The notes beneath the pieces are model-generated. The model was not told where the DNA came from and searched no databases. It saw only the letters and a list, made by a program, of their open reading frames with translations. The position numbers and the translations under genes are program-made. Below are positions 1 through 13,700 of a stretch of DNA of 64,000 bases, one piece after another (position 1 is the first letter of the stretch; each line of letters opens with the position of its first letter). The DNA is from Zingiber officinale (Eukaryota; Streptophyta; Magnoliopsida; Zingiberales; Zingiberaceae): positions 97,509,712-97,573,711 of the forward strand of contig NC_055991.1 in NCBI RefSeq assembly GCF_018446385.1, written 5' to 3'.

Positions 1-1080
1 TCTTTCAAACTTTCAACTATTTGGACTAATAGCTGGAGCTGTGTGTTGTTCTGTTTGATTATAATAGAACTTCAAGAGACTGGACCTTGGAAATCACTTG
101 GCCTCGCGAATCCGATTGTCGGGGATTCAATTTGCTCAGTAGCCTTCACTGCTTCTTTGTAGGATGAAGTACTTTTTGAGATTGCATAACTGCTCATGAA
201 GTGGTCCACCTCTCCAACCTATAGAGTAGGGCTTCCACTCTTTCGAGCTTCTAGTTAAGTGCTTCTGTTAGCCTCAGGGCCTACTTCTCCACAAGCTTTG
301 GTTGTTCTGCTATTTCTGCAATCAATGCTTGAACTTCCTACTCTGCTAATGGCTTATTTTTTGTGTATACGCGTTAGATTTCTCAAAGCAGTTTTTAACT
401 TTAAAACTTCTTTCTCGAGGTGCTGACACTGTTCGTGGATTATCTTGAAATTTTTCAAATGGACTCAGGAAGATAGATAGGTTCGGTCGTAAATAATCGC
501 AAGGTTGTTAGCTAGCTGATTTGTGGAAACTTTGGTATGAGAAGTAAGGTCAAGGTACTCTATGTTTGGTGTTTGGGAGTTATTATACCATTCCTGAATT
601 ACCTTTTCCTAGGTTTCAAACATCTAGGGTCATCACAAGTCTTTGGAGAGGTAGTTCCTTACCAGGTATTGCTCACGCAAGTATGCCCTTGGACTTATCC
701 TAGCCTCCTACCTTATTGCTAAGTTAGGACTTACTCTTTTACGTTACCTGATTTGCATAATACCAACACTCCAAATAACAAGTGATAACTAAAGAAGTCT
801 TAAAAGCAAAACAAGGGATAATCAAGACTCCCTAGACCTCCCTACGTACCTTAACCTTAGGATATTTACGCTACCATTATCATCTCTTTGCACTAGCTCT
901 GATACCAAGTAGAGGACGGGAGAGACCTCCCTACGTACCTTAACCTTAAGATATTTACGCTACCACCCTACGTACCTTAACCTTAAGATATTTACGCTAC
1001 CATTGTCATCTCTTTGCACTAGCTCTGATACCAAATAGAGGACGGGGAACCAGGGGGACATGACCCATCCCACTGAATAA
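1..1080 (-). mobile_element. LTR-retrotransposon leader remnant with coiled-coil-like coding debris
   Basis: On the minus strand the 12-base motif TGGTATCAGAGC, complementary to the 3' end of initiator tRNA-Met, occurs twice (896-907 and 1022-1033). This is the usual primer-binding site of many plant LTR retrotransposons. Downstream on the minus strand (about 540 to 1) a frame broken by stops reads as Leu/Glu/Ala-rich, coiled-coil-like sequence, as in some retrotransposon gag proteins. No bordering LTR and no pol motif can be recognised, so the superfamily is open. The remnant lies about 0.7 kb beyond the stop codon of the neighbouring V-ATPase gene. Confidence 0.4.
837..1047. repeat. Local tandem duplication around the primer-binding-site motif
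   Basis: A segment of about 85 bp running from CCTCCCTACGTACC to TAGAGGACGGG occurs at about 837-921 and again at about 964-1047. A partial copy (927-963) lies between them. Each full copy holds one TGGTATCAGAGC motif on the minus strand. The copies differ at only a few bases, so the duplication is fairly recent. Confidence 0.75.
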
Positions 1081-1672
1081 TTAGATTACACCTTAAAACT
1101 CCTGTGATCAAAAAAAATCCTAAAATTAGAAATCATAAAATAATTATTGGCAACCAACCATTGATGAAATTGTTCATGATACCAAGGTATGTCGTTTGCA
1201 GCTTTGCATATTATTTGTTTTTCCTGGCTCTTAAAACTCGAGTTCATGTTGAATATTACTACAAACATCAGCCTACATTATCATGTCAAGCAGCACCAAG
1301 ATTATATATTAAAACATTTACATAATCTGTTTTCATAAATTCTCAGTATTGACATGCTTCAGAAACATTATGGTAGAAACATCACAAAAAGGTAATCCTT
1401 GAAATTTATAATCCAAAGTACTCACTGTTTATGACAAAACCATAAGGTGAATACTGGATTATTAAATGCAGGATCAAGTATGATCTTCAGACTTATACAA
1501 TTTATTACAAAGAAACAAATGATTTCGGAACATCAGACTTGAGGGTTGATGCAAGACTCTTCCAACCGTCGATATAATACACACCTGCACAAGATTGTTT
1601 AAATTTAATCCAGCTTCCTCCGTGATGCAACAGCAAAAATTATTTGCCTATGGTTACAAGCCTTCAAGAGAC

Positions 1673-1678
1673 TTTATT
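1673..1678 (-). promoter_or_regulatory. Candidate polyadenylation signal of the V-ATPase subunit a gene
   Basis: AATAAA on the minus strand, about 45 bases downstream of the stop codon at 1721-1723. Plant polyadenylation signals are loose, and the actual cleavage site cannot be read from sequence alone. Confidence 0.35.
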
Positions 1679-1720
1679 TTAACAAATGCCACATAAATAG
1701 AAGCATTGTGATTGCTGTTT

Positions 1721-4700
1721 TTAATCTTCCTCGGGGATTAATGCAAATGAGAAAGGGGAGAATTTGTATCCATCGCCCTCGTAAAACTTGTTCTGGAACT
1801 CGACCCAGTGAAGCCTGAGTGCATGCAAGAATGCACTCAAAGTTTCCATGACAAGCAACACGCCAATGGTGGCACAAATGAAGACGATGATGCCAACAAT
1901 GAGAATGATGATGTTGTTAAACCTGTTAACAACCAATTGTCATTTTAGTGCAAAGAAACTCATGACAATATATTAACAACCAAATGAGAAATCAATCAGG
2001 AAGAGAGCTCACCCCCAAGCAAGAAGAAGCACCTTCTCATAGAACACACTTGACAGCTCAGAATGAGCAAGACTGCAGAAAGAAGACGAGTGTTATCAAG
2101 CAATCATTAGCGTGCAACAAATAATGCAAGTAATTAAAACAAAGAATATCATTTTATGAAGAATACAACAGAAACCATCATCCATTTGATAGAAAAAATA
2201 ATGCAAGTATGTGAACATATGAAGCATTGTAAACCAAAACCATCATCCAGGCAATAGAAAATAATAATAATGCAGTATGTGAGCACATAAAGCATTGTAG
2301 CATGCAACAAAGTGAGCTTGTAGCTATAACACAACAAGGTTAAGCTCAAGTACAAGGAATTTTTTCTTCCATTTTCATAAAGCAATCTTCCTAGATTTCT
2401 GATATAGATGCATTTCTTCAAAATTAAATCATGCAGACTACTGAATGTTTTGTACCCTGAGTAAGAAAACTGAATCTCAAGCCAAGAAAAGAATCTTGAT
2501 TCATATAAATAATATCCCAGGAGAAAAGTATACCTGAGGGCCCATAAACGGAGATACGAGGCAGTATTTGAGACTGCTCCAAGGACAAATTCTATTGTGT
2601 GGATTAGTTGGTGGACAAAGACTTCACTGAACTCAAACTCCTCGTGTCCATGTGAATCATGATCTTGCTCAATCTCAAGTGATTCTTCAGTAGTGTGGAT
2701 CATGCTGTAAGATTGACCTTGGTGTCTCTGTATCTCAATCATATAAGCTAATCAATACAAGCAACAAAAAACGTAATGAAACCAGAAGGAAAATTAAGCT
2801 TACCTCATCATGTTGCTTTTTCAAGAGTAGGGGTTTTGGAAACAACATCCATGGAACTGAAATAAGAGCCAAAAGAAGCAACACAAGCTGGAAGCACAAT
2901 GAAAATTGTAAAAATAAAATAAAATTGTCCACACGACTTGGGAAATCTAAAATACTGATATCAAAGGGTAAATTGTAAATGACCAACCTGGACAATCTTT
3001 TGGCCAGGAAAGAGTTGGTTTTCACCTAAGTCATCTGTTGGGCTTAGAAACATATATATCATAACGTGGTATAGGTCTGCTTGTGAACCAGTGCACCATT
3101 TTACAATTATGAGGACAGAAAGGTATCCAAACAAACTGTTCAGAAATATTAATTGTGGAATAAACTGGTACCTGCAACAAAATTAATGCACAGACGGGAA
3201 GATTAGAGAGAACATTGTTTGAAATTTTGTCTTCTGCCAAAATAATAAGCAAAAGAGATCACAAGAGAAGTACTTTTGAAATTTCATGTCAAAAGTTTAC
3301 CATTCAATAATGATATCAAAATCTGATACTACCAGCATGGCAAATCTTTCATCTGTTGATCATGCTACTTGTGCAAAGAATCACTGTATCATGCTGAAAC
3401 TTGGTACACTTGAGCGAGTGTTGACGTGTGTCAAGATAAATGATATCTCAACATGTTGCTATAGTTTTGTAATTTATATTTCCAAAATTTTAATTCAATT
3501 TAATATTTAATTGTCTTTTTTGTGGTCGTAAGATGCCTCTAAAGCTTAAAAGGAAATTTTACAAAATAGTGATTAGACATGCTATGTTATATGAAGTTAA
3601 TGTTAGACTATGAAGCAAGCATACCAGAAAAAAATGAAAGTAGCAAAGATGAAAATGTTAGATGAAATTGTGGATATACGAGGATTGACAACATAAGAAA
3701 AGAAAACATCATAGAGAAAATCGTGATTGTACCTATTTGAGGAAAAACTCCCAGAAATACTTTTAAGATGATATGGACACATACTTAGGTGTTCAATACA
3801 TGCAACAGTTAGATGATGTAAGACAATTACAAATATGCATATTAATCGAGGAAGAGAGAAACCAAAGAAGACTTAGCTAGGAATGATAAAGCGGCATAAA
3901 ATATAGATGAGAATATGGTAGGGAATCAAGTTCAATGACGTATGAGGAACCATATAGCCGACCCCAGTGGGATAAATGTTTGATTGTTGTTGTTAATATC
4001 TAATTGTCAATCTTGTTTTTAGACAGCAAGTGTGAAATTTAGAAGTAAAACTTATTTAAATTCATCTCGGCATAATCCAATATATGCTAAAGTGTATCAT
4101 ATGTTGTTGACACAATATGGTATAATAAAATTTTAATCTAATTAACTATCTAATAGTTATAGGCTTATTTTTTAAATAAAAAAAAACAAGTAGAAAGAGA
4201 TTAAAGGAACAAAATTCATTTAAATTCATCTTGGTTTGTCAAGTATTGGCATAGTATACAACAATTTTAATTCAGTTGACTATTTAATTGTTGTAGTCTT
4301 ATTTTCAATTTCATAGGTAAATACATTAGAATAGATTAACGGGGTAACATCCATTTAATTCCATTCGACACTTTTGATGTGTATTGAGATGTACCTAACA
4401 ATGGCACAGTATGATGTTGAAATTATATTGTTCCAACTAGGGAACAAATTATGGCACAGGATAATACTTTAAACCTTAGAAGAGAATCTATCAAAAGTTG
4501 AACACGACTCAAAGGTTTAGCATTGCACAAGTGTGTAAATTAAAGGTCAGTCACATGTATCCTAGAAGTGTGTAAATTATTCCATTATGTTATGTTCCAA
4601 AATGATGATACCACCAAAAGGAACATTTTAAACTTCAAAATTCTTAGCATTGCACAAGTTTTCATCAAGGTTTAAAGGGCCAATTTTAAGCAATTGGCAA

Positions 4701-7700
4701 GCTTGACAAGATCGACATTCTACCATAATAGAAAAATAGCTATAAGTTTTGATTGTAGAATTAGAGTACAATCATAAGATCAAATAATTTAAATAATTTT
4801 TAGAACTATATTTAATATTTATGAAACATAGTAGTATAATAATATGAACATTTTAAAATATACGAAAGATGCATAGTTGAAATTATTCATATAATAAATA
4901 TAAATGAAAAATAGTACCATAGTTATTAATTCATATAGTAAATGTATGAACAATGCATATGTTGTGTCTTTATGCAACAAATAGTACTTATGAAATGATT
5001 AATAATTATATGAGGGATGACAATGGCAAAAATTGAGAAATTGGAGAGGACTTCTTATGATTAATCTTCTTTCAACTAAGAAAAATTATGATAAAAGTCC
5101 TCATTAAGTTATAGATAATCAGAAAAAATAAACCATTTTTTTTCTTTTTCATTACAAGGATGCCCCACTTAATTCGCATATACACCCACTTGGTCCACAT
5201 AGGAACCTCTTAGCTAGCCTTATCTAAAATTGTCAAAAAGGATCATATACCACATATTAAGAGGGTTTAAGGCCACATGGTTTTAGAATACTAGTTTTCA
5301 TCACTATAGGAGTCCTTTTCTAAGACAATCGTTGACATAGGTGAGTTGTAAATTTAACAAAGTTTTCTAGCACGTCATCTAGATGATCGAGTGTGTTGGT
5401 TCATGGAAATTTTTTCAATTTAATTGTGTATTTGTGTTCCATAAAGAGAATTCAAAATAATTTTTTATTAAAAGAGTGTTTGGCATCAACTTTTTAAACA
5501 TTATTATACGATACAATAATAGGTTTCATACACAAAAAAGGAGATGCAAAACATGTTGCATACAGTTTGTAATTGTATGTGTAGATACATCAGTTAAAAA
5601 TGGTTGTGCTTGTACATAATAATCTGGAGTGTGCTGAATTTTCCAAAGGTCAAAAATATTAAGAGCTCAATCACTCAGGTTGGTTGAAATGGAGAACTTT
5701 TGGTTTTTTTGGGATTCTAAAGTACCTCTAAAATGTGAAGGAAAGTTCTACAAAACAACAATTAGATCTATTTATATTATATGAAGTTGAATGTTGGACT
5801 ATGATTTGAGTACACGAAGAAAAGAGAAGTCGCAAAGATGAAGATGTTAAGGTGAATGCGTAGACATACGAGAACAGATAAGATAAAAAAAAATGAGATC
5901 ATTAGATAGAAAGTTGAGTTGCACTTATTGAGAGAATTCATGGTACGACAACTACTTGGCCAACCAATAAATGTTCCAGTCAGGCAATGTGATATTATGA
6001 TACATACACACATTAAACAAGGAAAAGGAAGATTAAAGATGACTTGGTTAGCAACGATAAAATATAATAAAATTAATTTAAATATAAATGATGATATAGT
6101 CGGGGATAAAGCCTAATGACGTAGAAGGATCTATATAATTGATCACACCTAGTGGGATAAAACTTGATTGTGGTTGTATATTTCAATTTGCCTAATAATA
6201 GAGAAAGTAACAAAAACTGCATAAAAAAATTCGTCCATCCCAAGTGGTAAAAGAGCATCAAAACATAATGAGAGAATCACTACGAGGATTTGTATTCTAT
6301 AAAGACAATTATACCAGTGCTCCATAATGCATAAAGAACAAACACTAGCAATATAACCAAATAGCAGTGATTTGTATGCAATTTGCAGAACATTTGTAGA
6401 AAATTTTGAAATTAGAAATTACCACATGTTAAGACTGTTGTTGAAGAATGTTGCATTGAAGTAACTTAAGAAAATGCCAAGGTTCATTTGTGCAACACCA
6501 AGAAGGATAGACATTTTCATCTTCAATGAGTTAAGGAATGGCAACTCGCTTCGGCTACCATGCCACTGGGGATCCACTCCAAAAGAGTAAGCTTCCCTCA
6601 CTTTGATCAAGCCTACTGTAGTGGCGTCACTGTAATTAAGTAGGCAAAACAATTACATATATGCTCAAACATAATTGGTACAAACTTGCGATCACCCCTT
6701 CTGTACCTGCATGTAGGATCCCGACATTCATAGGCTGATCGACCAAACATCTCAAATGGGACAGAGAAGAATTCATTATAAATCAATCCAGTATAAATTG
6801 AAAACAATGCCATCATCAAGATCACGTAACGACCTCCAAACATCATCTCCATGATGTCACCAAGTTTCTGCAATAAAGAAATACAAAAATTAAAATATTC
6901 AAAAATGAACATAAATATTGCCAGGAAACTTGTTACAAACTAACAGCAAGTTTTTCCACAGTGAGGAATCCACAATTTACTATACAGTAGCAGCAAGTTT
7001 TTCCCAGACAAAAAAGGGAGAGGAACCGCTGTGATACACACTAGATGCAATAGTTTGTTCTTAATAGAAGTGTCCACAGGGACATTAGGTAGATAAATAT
7101 TAAGTGAAATTTACCAGTGATATAACCTATAGAGTTCAATAGGTAGATGAGATGCATAAAGCTGACCCAAATAGTTGGCACTAATATTTGAGGCCATGCT
7201 ATCTGGCACAGCTGAAATTTACTATCCTAAAAAAAAAATCACCAAACCCAGTACAATTTGGCATAGGAATTCTCTCCTAAGTTGCTCGTGCTGCCTATGC
7301 AAAGGAGTATAATATTGTGTCAACACTTTGAATGCTTCAACAGCTAATGAAACTTGAAAAGAATGAATTTAGATGAAAGTCATAATATTTATAATATTCT
7401 TATAAATTGTTTCTCCAAAAGTTTACTCAATTATCCAACTGGTATAATTTTATTCTTAGAAGTAAAGAAATCAAGTGGAAGGATATTAAAGAGTAAAATT
7501 GTATGACACGATATTACCACAACCAACTATTTAATTCCTACGGAATTGCTTTTAAAAGAAAAGAAAAAAAAAACAAAGAGGAAGCAAATTCAAGAAGTAA
7601 CAGCCAATTGAATTATCTCAATATGCTTCACACATGATGAATTTGTAGCATGTCAACATGCTATGGTCCAACAAAATATTAACAATTACTAGTCTTATTT

Positions 7701-10700
7701 TTATTCAAAAGTAAATCAATTAAGTGGAAGGGGAACAAAGGAGTATTATTCATGTGAATTCATCAAGACACACATCAAGGTGTACTAAGGAGTGGTGAGA
7801 GTCAACACTATCAACACTGAAATATAGTAAGCTTTCCATGAGAAGATGAAAGAAAAACAGGGATAGAGAACATAGTACCGTGAAATATAAGGGAAGAGAT
7901 TAAATGATTCCATTCTTTTGTTTACTTGAACAATAGGAACATTATCTTAAAATTTACTTTTCTTTGTTTACTTGGGGGAAAAGTTAGAAGGATTAAAGTT
8001 TAAACTTATCAAAGAGACATAAATTTATTTGGGAATAATTGATCTAAAAGTTAATGGTACAATATACATTTGGATGCAGGAGAGTTTTCCTTCCTTTGAT
8101 AGCAAACGTGATGAAAAAAGATCCATTTTTCATCTTCACGTATTTAACCTTATACATGTTCATGAAAGTAAACAACAAATGGAAAAAAAACAACTAAATT
8201 TCTGCCCCCACTATTTCCTTTCATCCAATTTTCTTTCTTGGAAATAAGCCCTTAAAAATCATGCAATTTACCTCATCTACATCTTGCAATTCATGAGGAT
8301 GGATACTTCAATGTGAGAAGCTCTAAAAACACATACGTGGATGATTTAACTAAAAACAATTGCATAACATATTTTTAAGTTGGATATACATATACCTAAT
8401 TCACAGAATATAATTGTACTCCATGTGTTCACTAACATAAAAGTTTCTAAAAAGAAAAAGTATAGAAGTCAAAAAAAAATTCTGACTAGTCATTGAGCAA
8501 AGAAATTCACCAAAGCACCAAATAACTTCTTTAAATTGCTCACAAATAGAAGAAATCAAACTCATAAATCTCAGGTTCGGGTTTGGCATTTTCGGATTCG
8601 GGTCGGGTCGGGTTGACCAAAATATAGGGTTTAGTGGGTTTTTTGGGGTTAAATCAAATTTTATTTTGAAAATTAAGATGTTTTTATATATATTAATATC
8701 AATGTTAGTATGATAATAATGAAGTATTGATATAAAAGTGAAAAATTGTACGGAAAATAACAAAAAAAAAGTCGTTTTGAATCAGATTTTCAGATTATCC
8801 GGGTCGGGTTCGGCTTGGTCGGGTTCAGGTTTGATTTTAGGAGTTTCAGGTTGAATTCGGATTCAGGTTGGGTTAAAAAAGAATTCAACCTGACCCGACC
8901 CGAATTGACACCCCTAGGCGTCTCTAACTCGCCCATTGTTCAAAATCTTCTTATGGATCTAAATATATCAAGTTATACACCTATCTATTATCTCCATGCA
9001 TACTTTGTCCGAGTTACTCGTTCTGCATCTAGTGCATTCAACCTTCACTCTCATAGGCTCAAGTCAGTAGCAAGGATGACCTCCTACCTTCTAATCTCAA
9101 GTCAATGACTTCTCCCAATCTCTCTATTGATGATAGCTGCAAGTCAAAAGCATGCCTCTTTATTCCTTCCCTTACCCTCTATACTCAAATAGTCTGATTG
9201 ACAATAAGCAGAACTATCCACCATTAATACACCCAAATAATGAACAGATACTTCTTGTCTAACATGCACCATCTCTAAGCCGTAAACCAAACACAACATG
9301 CAAGATTCTAATTAATGATAGAAATACAATCTTATGAGCATATAACTCAAATGCATATTTATTTAATAACAGTTATAAAAGCATATTGTTGATCCAACTC
9401 AACTATAGAAGAGGTGTTAGCTATAGATATGAAAAACTTTAGCTAATCAATTTTTTCCTTAAGAATTAAAGTACTTCAAGATCAACATTGTAATTAGATA
9501 CTTTAAAATTTAAATCAAGGTTAAGGTCTCATACAGTATCGGAGTGTCAATGCCATACTAGTATGAGATAATATTTGTACGATCGATGCACCAAGTGTTA
9601 CGTCAATGAAAGGATGACGTAGGAGATGAGGAAAAGTGGAAGAAGCAGAGTGAATGAGAATAAATGGAGGAAGAAGAAAAGGAAGGTTGAAGCAGTGGTA
9701 GCACATACCTTGATGGTCTTTCCTAATGCTAATTTTCACTCACATCCTAAGCCAACAGGAAACAAAATCAAAACAATTATTGAGGTAGATGCCTCTGTCT
9801 AGACTGTGATTTCAATCTCAATGGACAAGTAAAATGATGTGTGATCCCTATAGGGTTAAATCATGTGCTATATTGTGGGCTTAAATTTCCAAATATGGGT
9901 ACAAACTCTTCCACCAAAAGATAAAAGGCAACAAGAACCTTGTTCTAGGTTTGTGTGTGGCACACATGAATGGAATGGAAAGAAATAGTAACAAAAATTG
10001 AAATGGAATGGAATGTAATGAAAAGAGGAATGTATCTTGGTTTGGTTGCAACAATAGCATGGCATAAGGAAATAAATAATAATAATCTATGTTTAACTCT
10101 TTTTGGTACTCTAATTTTTCCAATCAATTTATCTTACATGATCTATCTAGTCCCTTTAGGGTGCCCAACAAATCTCATTTGGTTGGCTCAATTGAGCTAC
10201 TCAATTTGCCTAAGCTACTTAGACTGACCTAACCCTCCCGACTGGCCATCCTAGACAAACCAATCCCTGTCTAGCCCCGATTCGCTTAACCTGACCATTC
10301 ACTTGGCTAGTGTATCCAACTCAATGGTTCTTACTTAGCCCAATCGACTCACTCGAGCACTCAGTTCACTTATTGCATTTATCTCAGTTATAATTTTTAC
10401 ATAAGAATTTATTAATAAATGTTATATTTAATAGAAATGTAATGAAATTCTCCTCTTCTTAAAAAGTGGAATGGATTGAGTTATTCCTTGGAATGGACCA
10501 TTCCCTTCAAATTATCTATGCAAACATTATATTGGATCATTAAGAGAAAGAACCATTCCAATTTATACGTACCAAAAGCAACGTAAAAGAATATATCATT
10601 AATTCACATCAAATCACTAATAGATGTACAAATCATACAATGTAACCATATTTCATGTTTAACTCCAATTAATCTGGTAGTCGACATGAAGAATGTGACT

Positions 10701-13700
10701 TTTAATTGAAACTCTGTTCTTTCTGTTTTGCAACCATATGTTATAGCATAGCAAATTACCAATTTCAGTTTTTAGCCTCAAAAAATTTCAAGCAACCAGA
10801 CAAAATTCAAAAATATAGGAACTGAGAGATGTATGCAACTTTAGGATCACCAATCTGTTAGCAAATTAAGATGTATAGGTTCAATAGTTTCTTAAAATAA
10901 GAGCATATAAACAAATTGAGGGTTACAAGAATTTACTTGAGAGGATAGTTTCTTCTCCCGGAGTATAAGCAATAGTGTTGCAAGTAATAAGCATAGGCCA
11001 TGACCCCAGTCACCAAACATGACAGCAAACAAGAAAGGAAATGTGACAACAGTGTAGACACCCGGATTTGCCTCTTGGTACTTAGCAACCCTGCAATATA
11101 CATTAACTACAATATCATGCAGGCACAAAGGAAAAGCGAGCATAAAAATTAGCTTTAAACACATTCCGTTCATCAAACCCATTAAGATAAAGCAGAATCA
11201 AAAACTCATCTTTCCTGTATAGTAAAGAGTGCCAAGATTAGGATTAACAGAAAAGGCATACATAAATTTACGTAAAAGAATGGTTGAGACTAGTCATACT
11301 CGATGGATATGCAATAACAAACAGATACAAGGATTGCTAAGTAGGCTTGTTCGAGTGCATGAAGCAACATATCAGAATGCATCAACAAGAATAAGTGTTG
11401 TCATGTTGAACTTATCCTAGAGCATCAACATCCTTACTGATGGCATCTAAGTCATAATCATTCAGAACTAGGAAGCCATCAGCGAACATAAGCTGCTTGA
11501 TCCAACATCATATATCTAATAATACATGCCACCTGCACATAATTGACTATTCCCAAACTCACACATAAAAATGGTTGGCTCAATGCATAAGTCAATGTGG
11601 TGCATAGAGACAGTCAACATGAAGGATGGAATTGGGTAATATTTTGTATTGTACAGCACCTCCCTGAACTGATTGTTGTCATCCACATATGCACATTTAA
11701 GTTGGTTACCTCATGGTTTGATACTCATTTTTTATGTCTATGATTCAGGTAGAAGAATGTGAATCTTAGATACATTTCGATAGGTTTGGCATGGCGGGTA
11801 CTAAATCACAATCAGATTCAAATAGTACCAAAAAGTACAAAAACTTATGCCACTATCATACTCAGACTCAAGATATCCAAGCTTTAACTCTACAAGAAAA
11901 GATTACAGCATCATTACTCTATTAGGTACTCACCCATATGCATCAACAATTTCCTGGAAAGCTGAAGTAAATTTGTTTGTCTGGAAGTATGTAGGTGGAG
12001 ATTCTTTCGTATGGAGCACCTGGAAAATAGAACCAACTTGGGAGTTGCTATCACATGTAGCCTTCTCCAATGCATCTTGGATCTGTAAAACAAACACTTA
12101 TAAGTATTTGTCCCCACATAAAAGGCTAGCAAACTTTAGAAATGTATGATTCATAAAAGCCTAAGATTCATAAATTACTTCAAGGAGGTACCTGATTAGT
12201 TGCAAAAACAGGGCACCAACCCTCAGCAACTAAACACTTCTTTGTCACATCAAGACTGAGCATGTTTAAAGTATGGTAAATAGATTTTTCCCTCCTTACC
12301 TAGAATATACCACAAATACATTAGTTTGAGTATTCAAGAGCATAGGCTGGGAACTAAAGCAATCCCATGACTGTTTCATGATAAAATGTATCAATGATCA
12401 AAGAAGCGTGAAGGTCAGATTTTTTTGACATTCTAAAACATACAAATCTGAAATAATTTTCAATACAAGGAAATTATAATGCATGAGGATCCTGCAAGTC
12501 TGTGATCTGGAGTTAACATGCAAAACCTTAAATATAACCCAGGTTTCAGATACAAACTAATGATAGGACTACAAGAAGTTTGACTTTTCTTATATACATG
12601 TAGCTATCTCAAAGGTAAAAAAAGCACAAACCAACCATGTTGTTCCACTGCTCAAAATGATAGCTGATATTTTTAAGTATGGTATAACGGTGAAGCAACC
12701 CAAGATCAATTGTAGTCTTCAGCTCGGAGATTTTTCCAGAAACCTGAAACAACAATGCACTGTCATTAAATTGGATGATACCAGAGATTTCACCACAACA
12801 ATCAGATTTACAAGGTATTAGCAAATGTGCTAATGTGCAGTCTCTTTTAATGAATATGACATGCATCATTCGAAATTTTTGACTAATGGCGGAATGAATC
12901 AGAAAATGCAACAGAACAAGGATATCAAAGCACTAAACTGAGACCAAGTAGATTACTAGAATTTGGAATAGATGAGATTGAGAACATCAAATGCACCCTA
13001 CTAAGCTGATGCCTAGCATCCTCACATTAAACAATTTAACTCAAGTTCATAGGTGGAAGTGATAAAAGTACAATATAAGCATGCTTAGTAGGACAGAGAG
13101 CAAGCCAAATTAATGTTGATGTGAACAATGGAAATGTATACTTAGATCGCAGAATGAAACTTCAATGAATTAGGCAAGAATATTGTGGGAATAGAATATG
13201 AGATATTTACAATGACAAGGAAGAAGGAACTAAAGAGATAATCTTCCATCAGTATGGCCATTTATCACCATTACCCATTCTCATTCTTTCCAGTAAGAGA
13301 ACTGAACAAAGAAAATCAGAGAAAATCAATATGCCATTTATTCATTGAAAATTGTTTACAAGAAAGTTTGGTGTTTGATTGACAAAAATAAGTTATGGTC
13401 TTCGATCAAAGCTGGAAATATGGCTTAAACTTTAGGCAATAACTTTCCCAATCTAAAAAGAATCATTCATCAAAACTTTTTAAAATTGAAACAAGCGTAA
13501 TTAACTATTTGATTTTTTCTATAAACTTTATTCGACCAATTTCACCCTTCTCAATGTCAATAATATTTTATCAAAAGAATTACAAAAGAACATAATTTCT
13601 TCTGAAAATAATAAAATGATAAACATGGAAAAAATTATTTGTATTTTAAAATACAGATGAAATAATATAGTGATAAAAAATTATTAGAAAATCAGATATA

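Noticed and set aside
9970..10560. GGAATGGA / CCATTCC words as the ends of a Tourist-like transposon
   Set aside because: No defined terminal repeat pair or target-site duplication could be placed, so it is mentioned only as part of intron 11.
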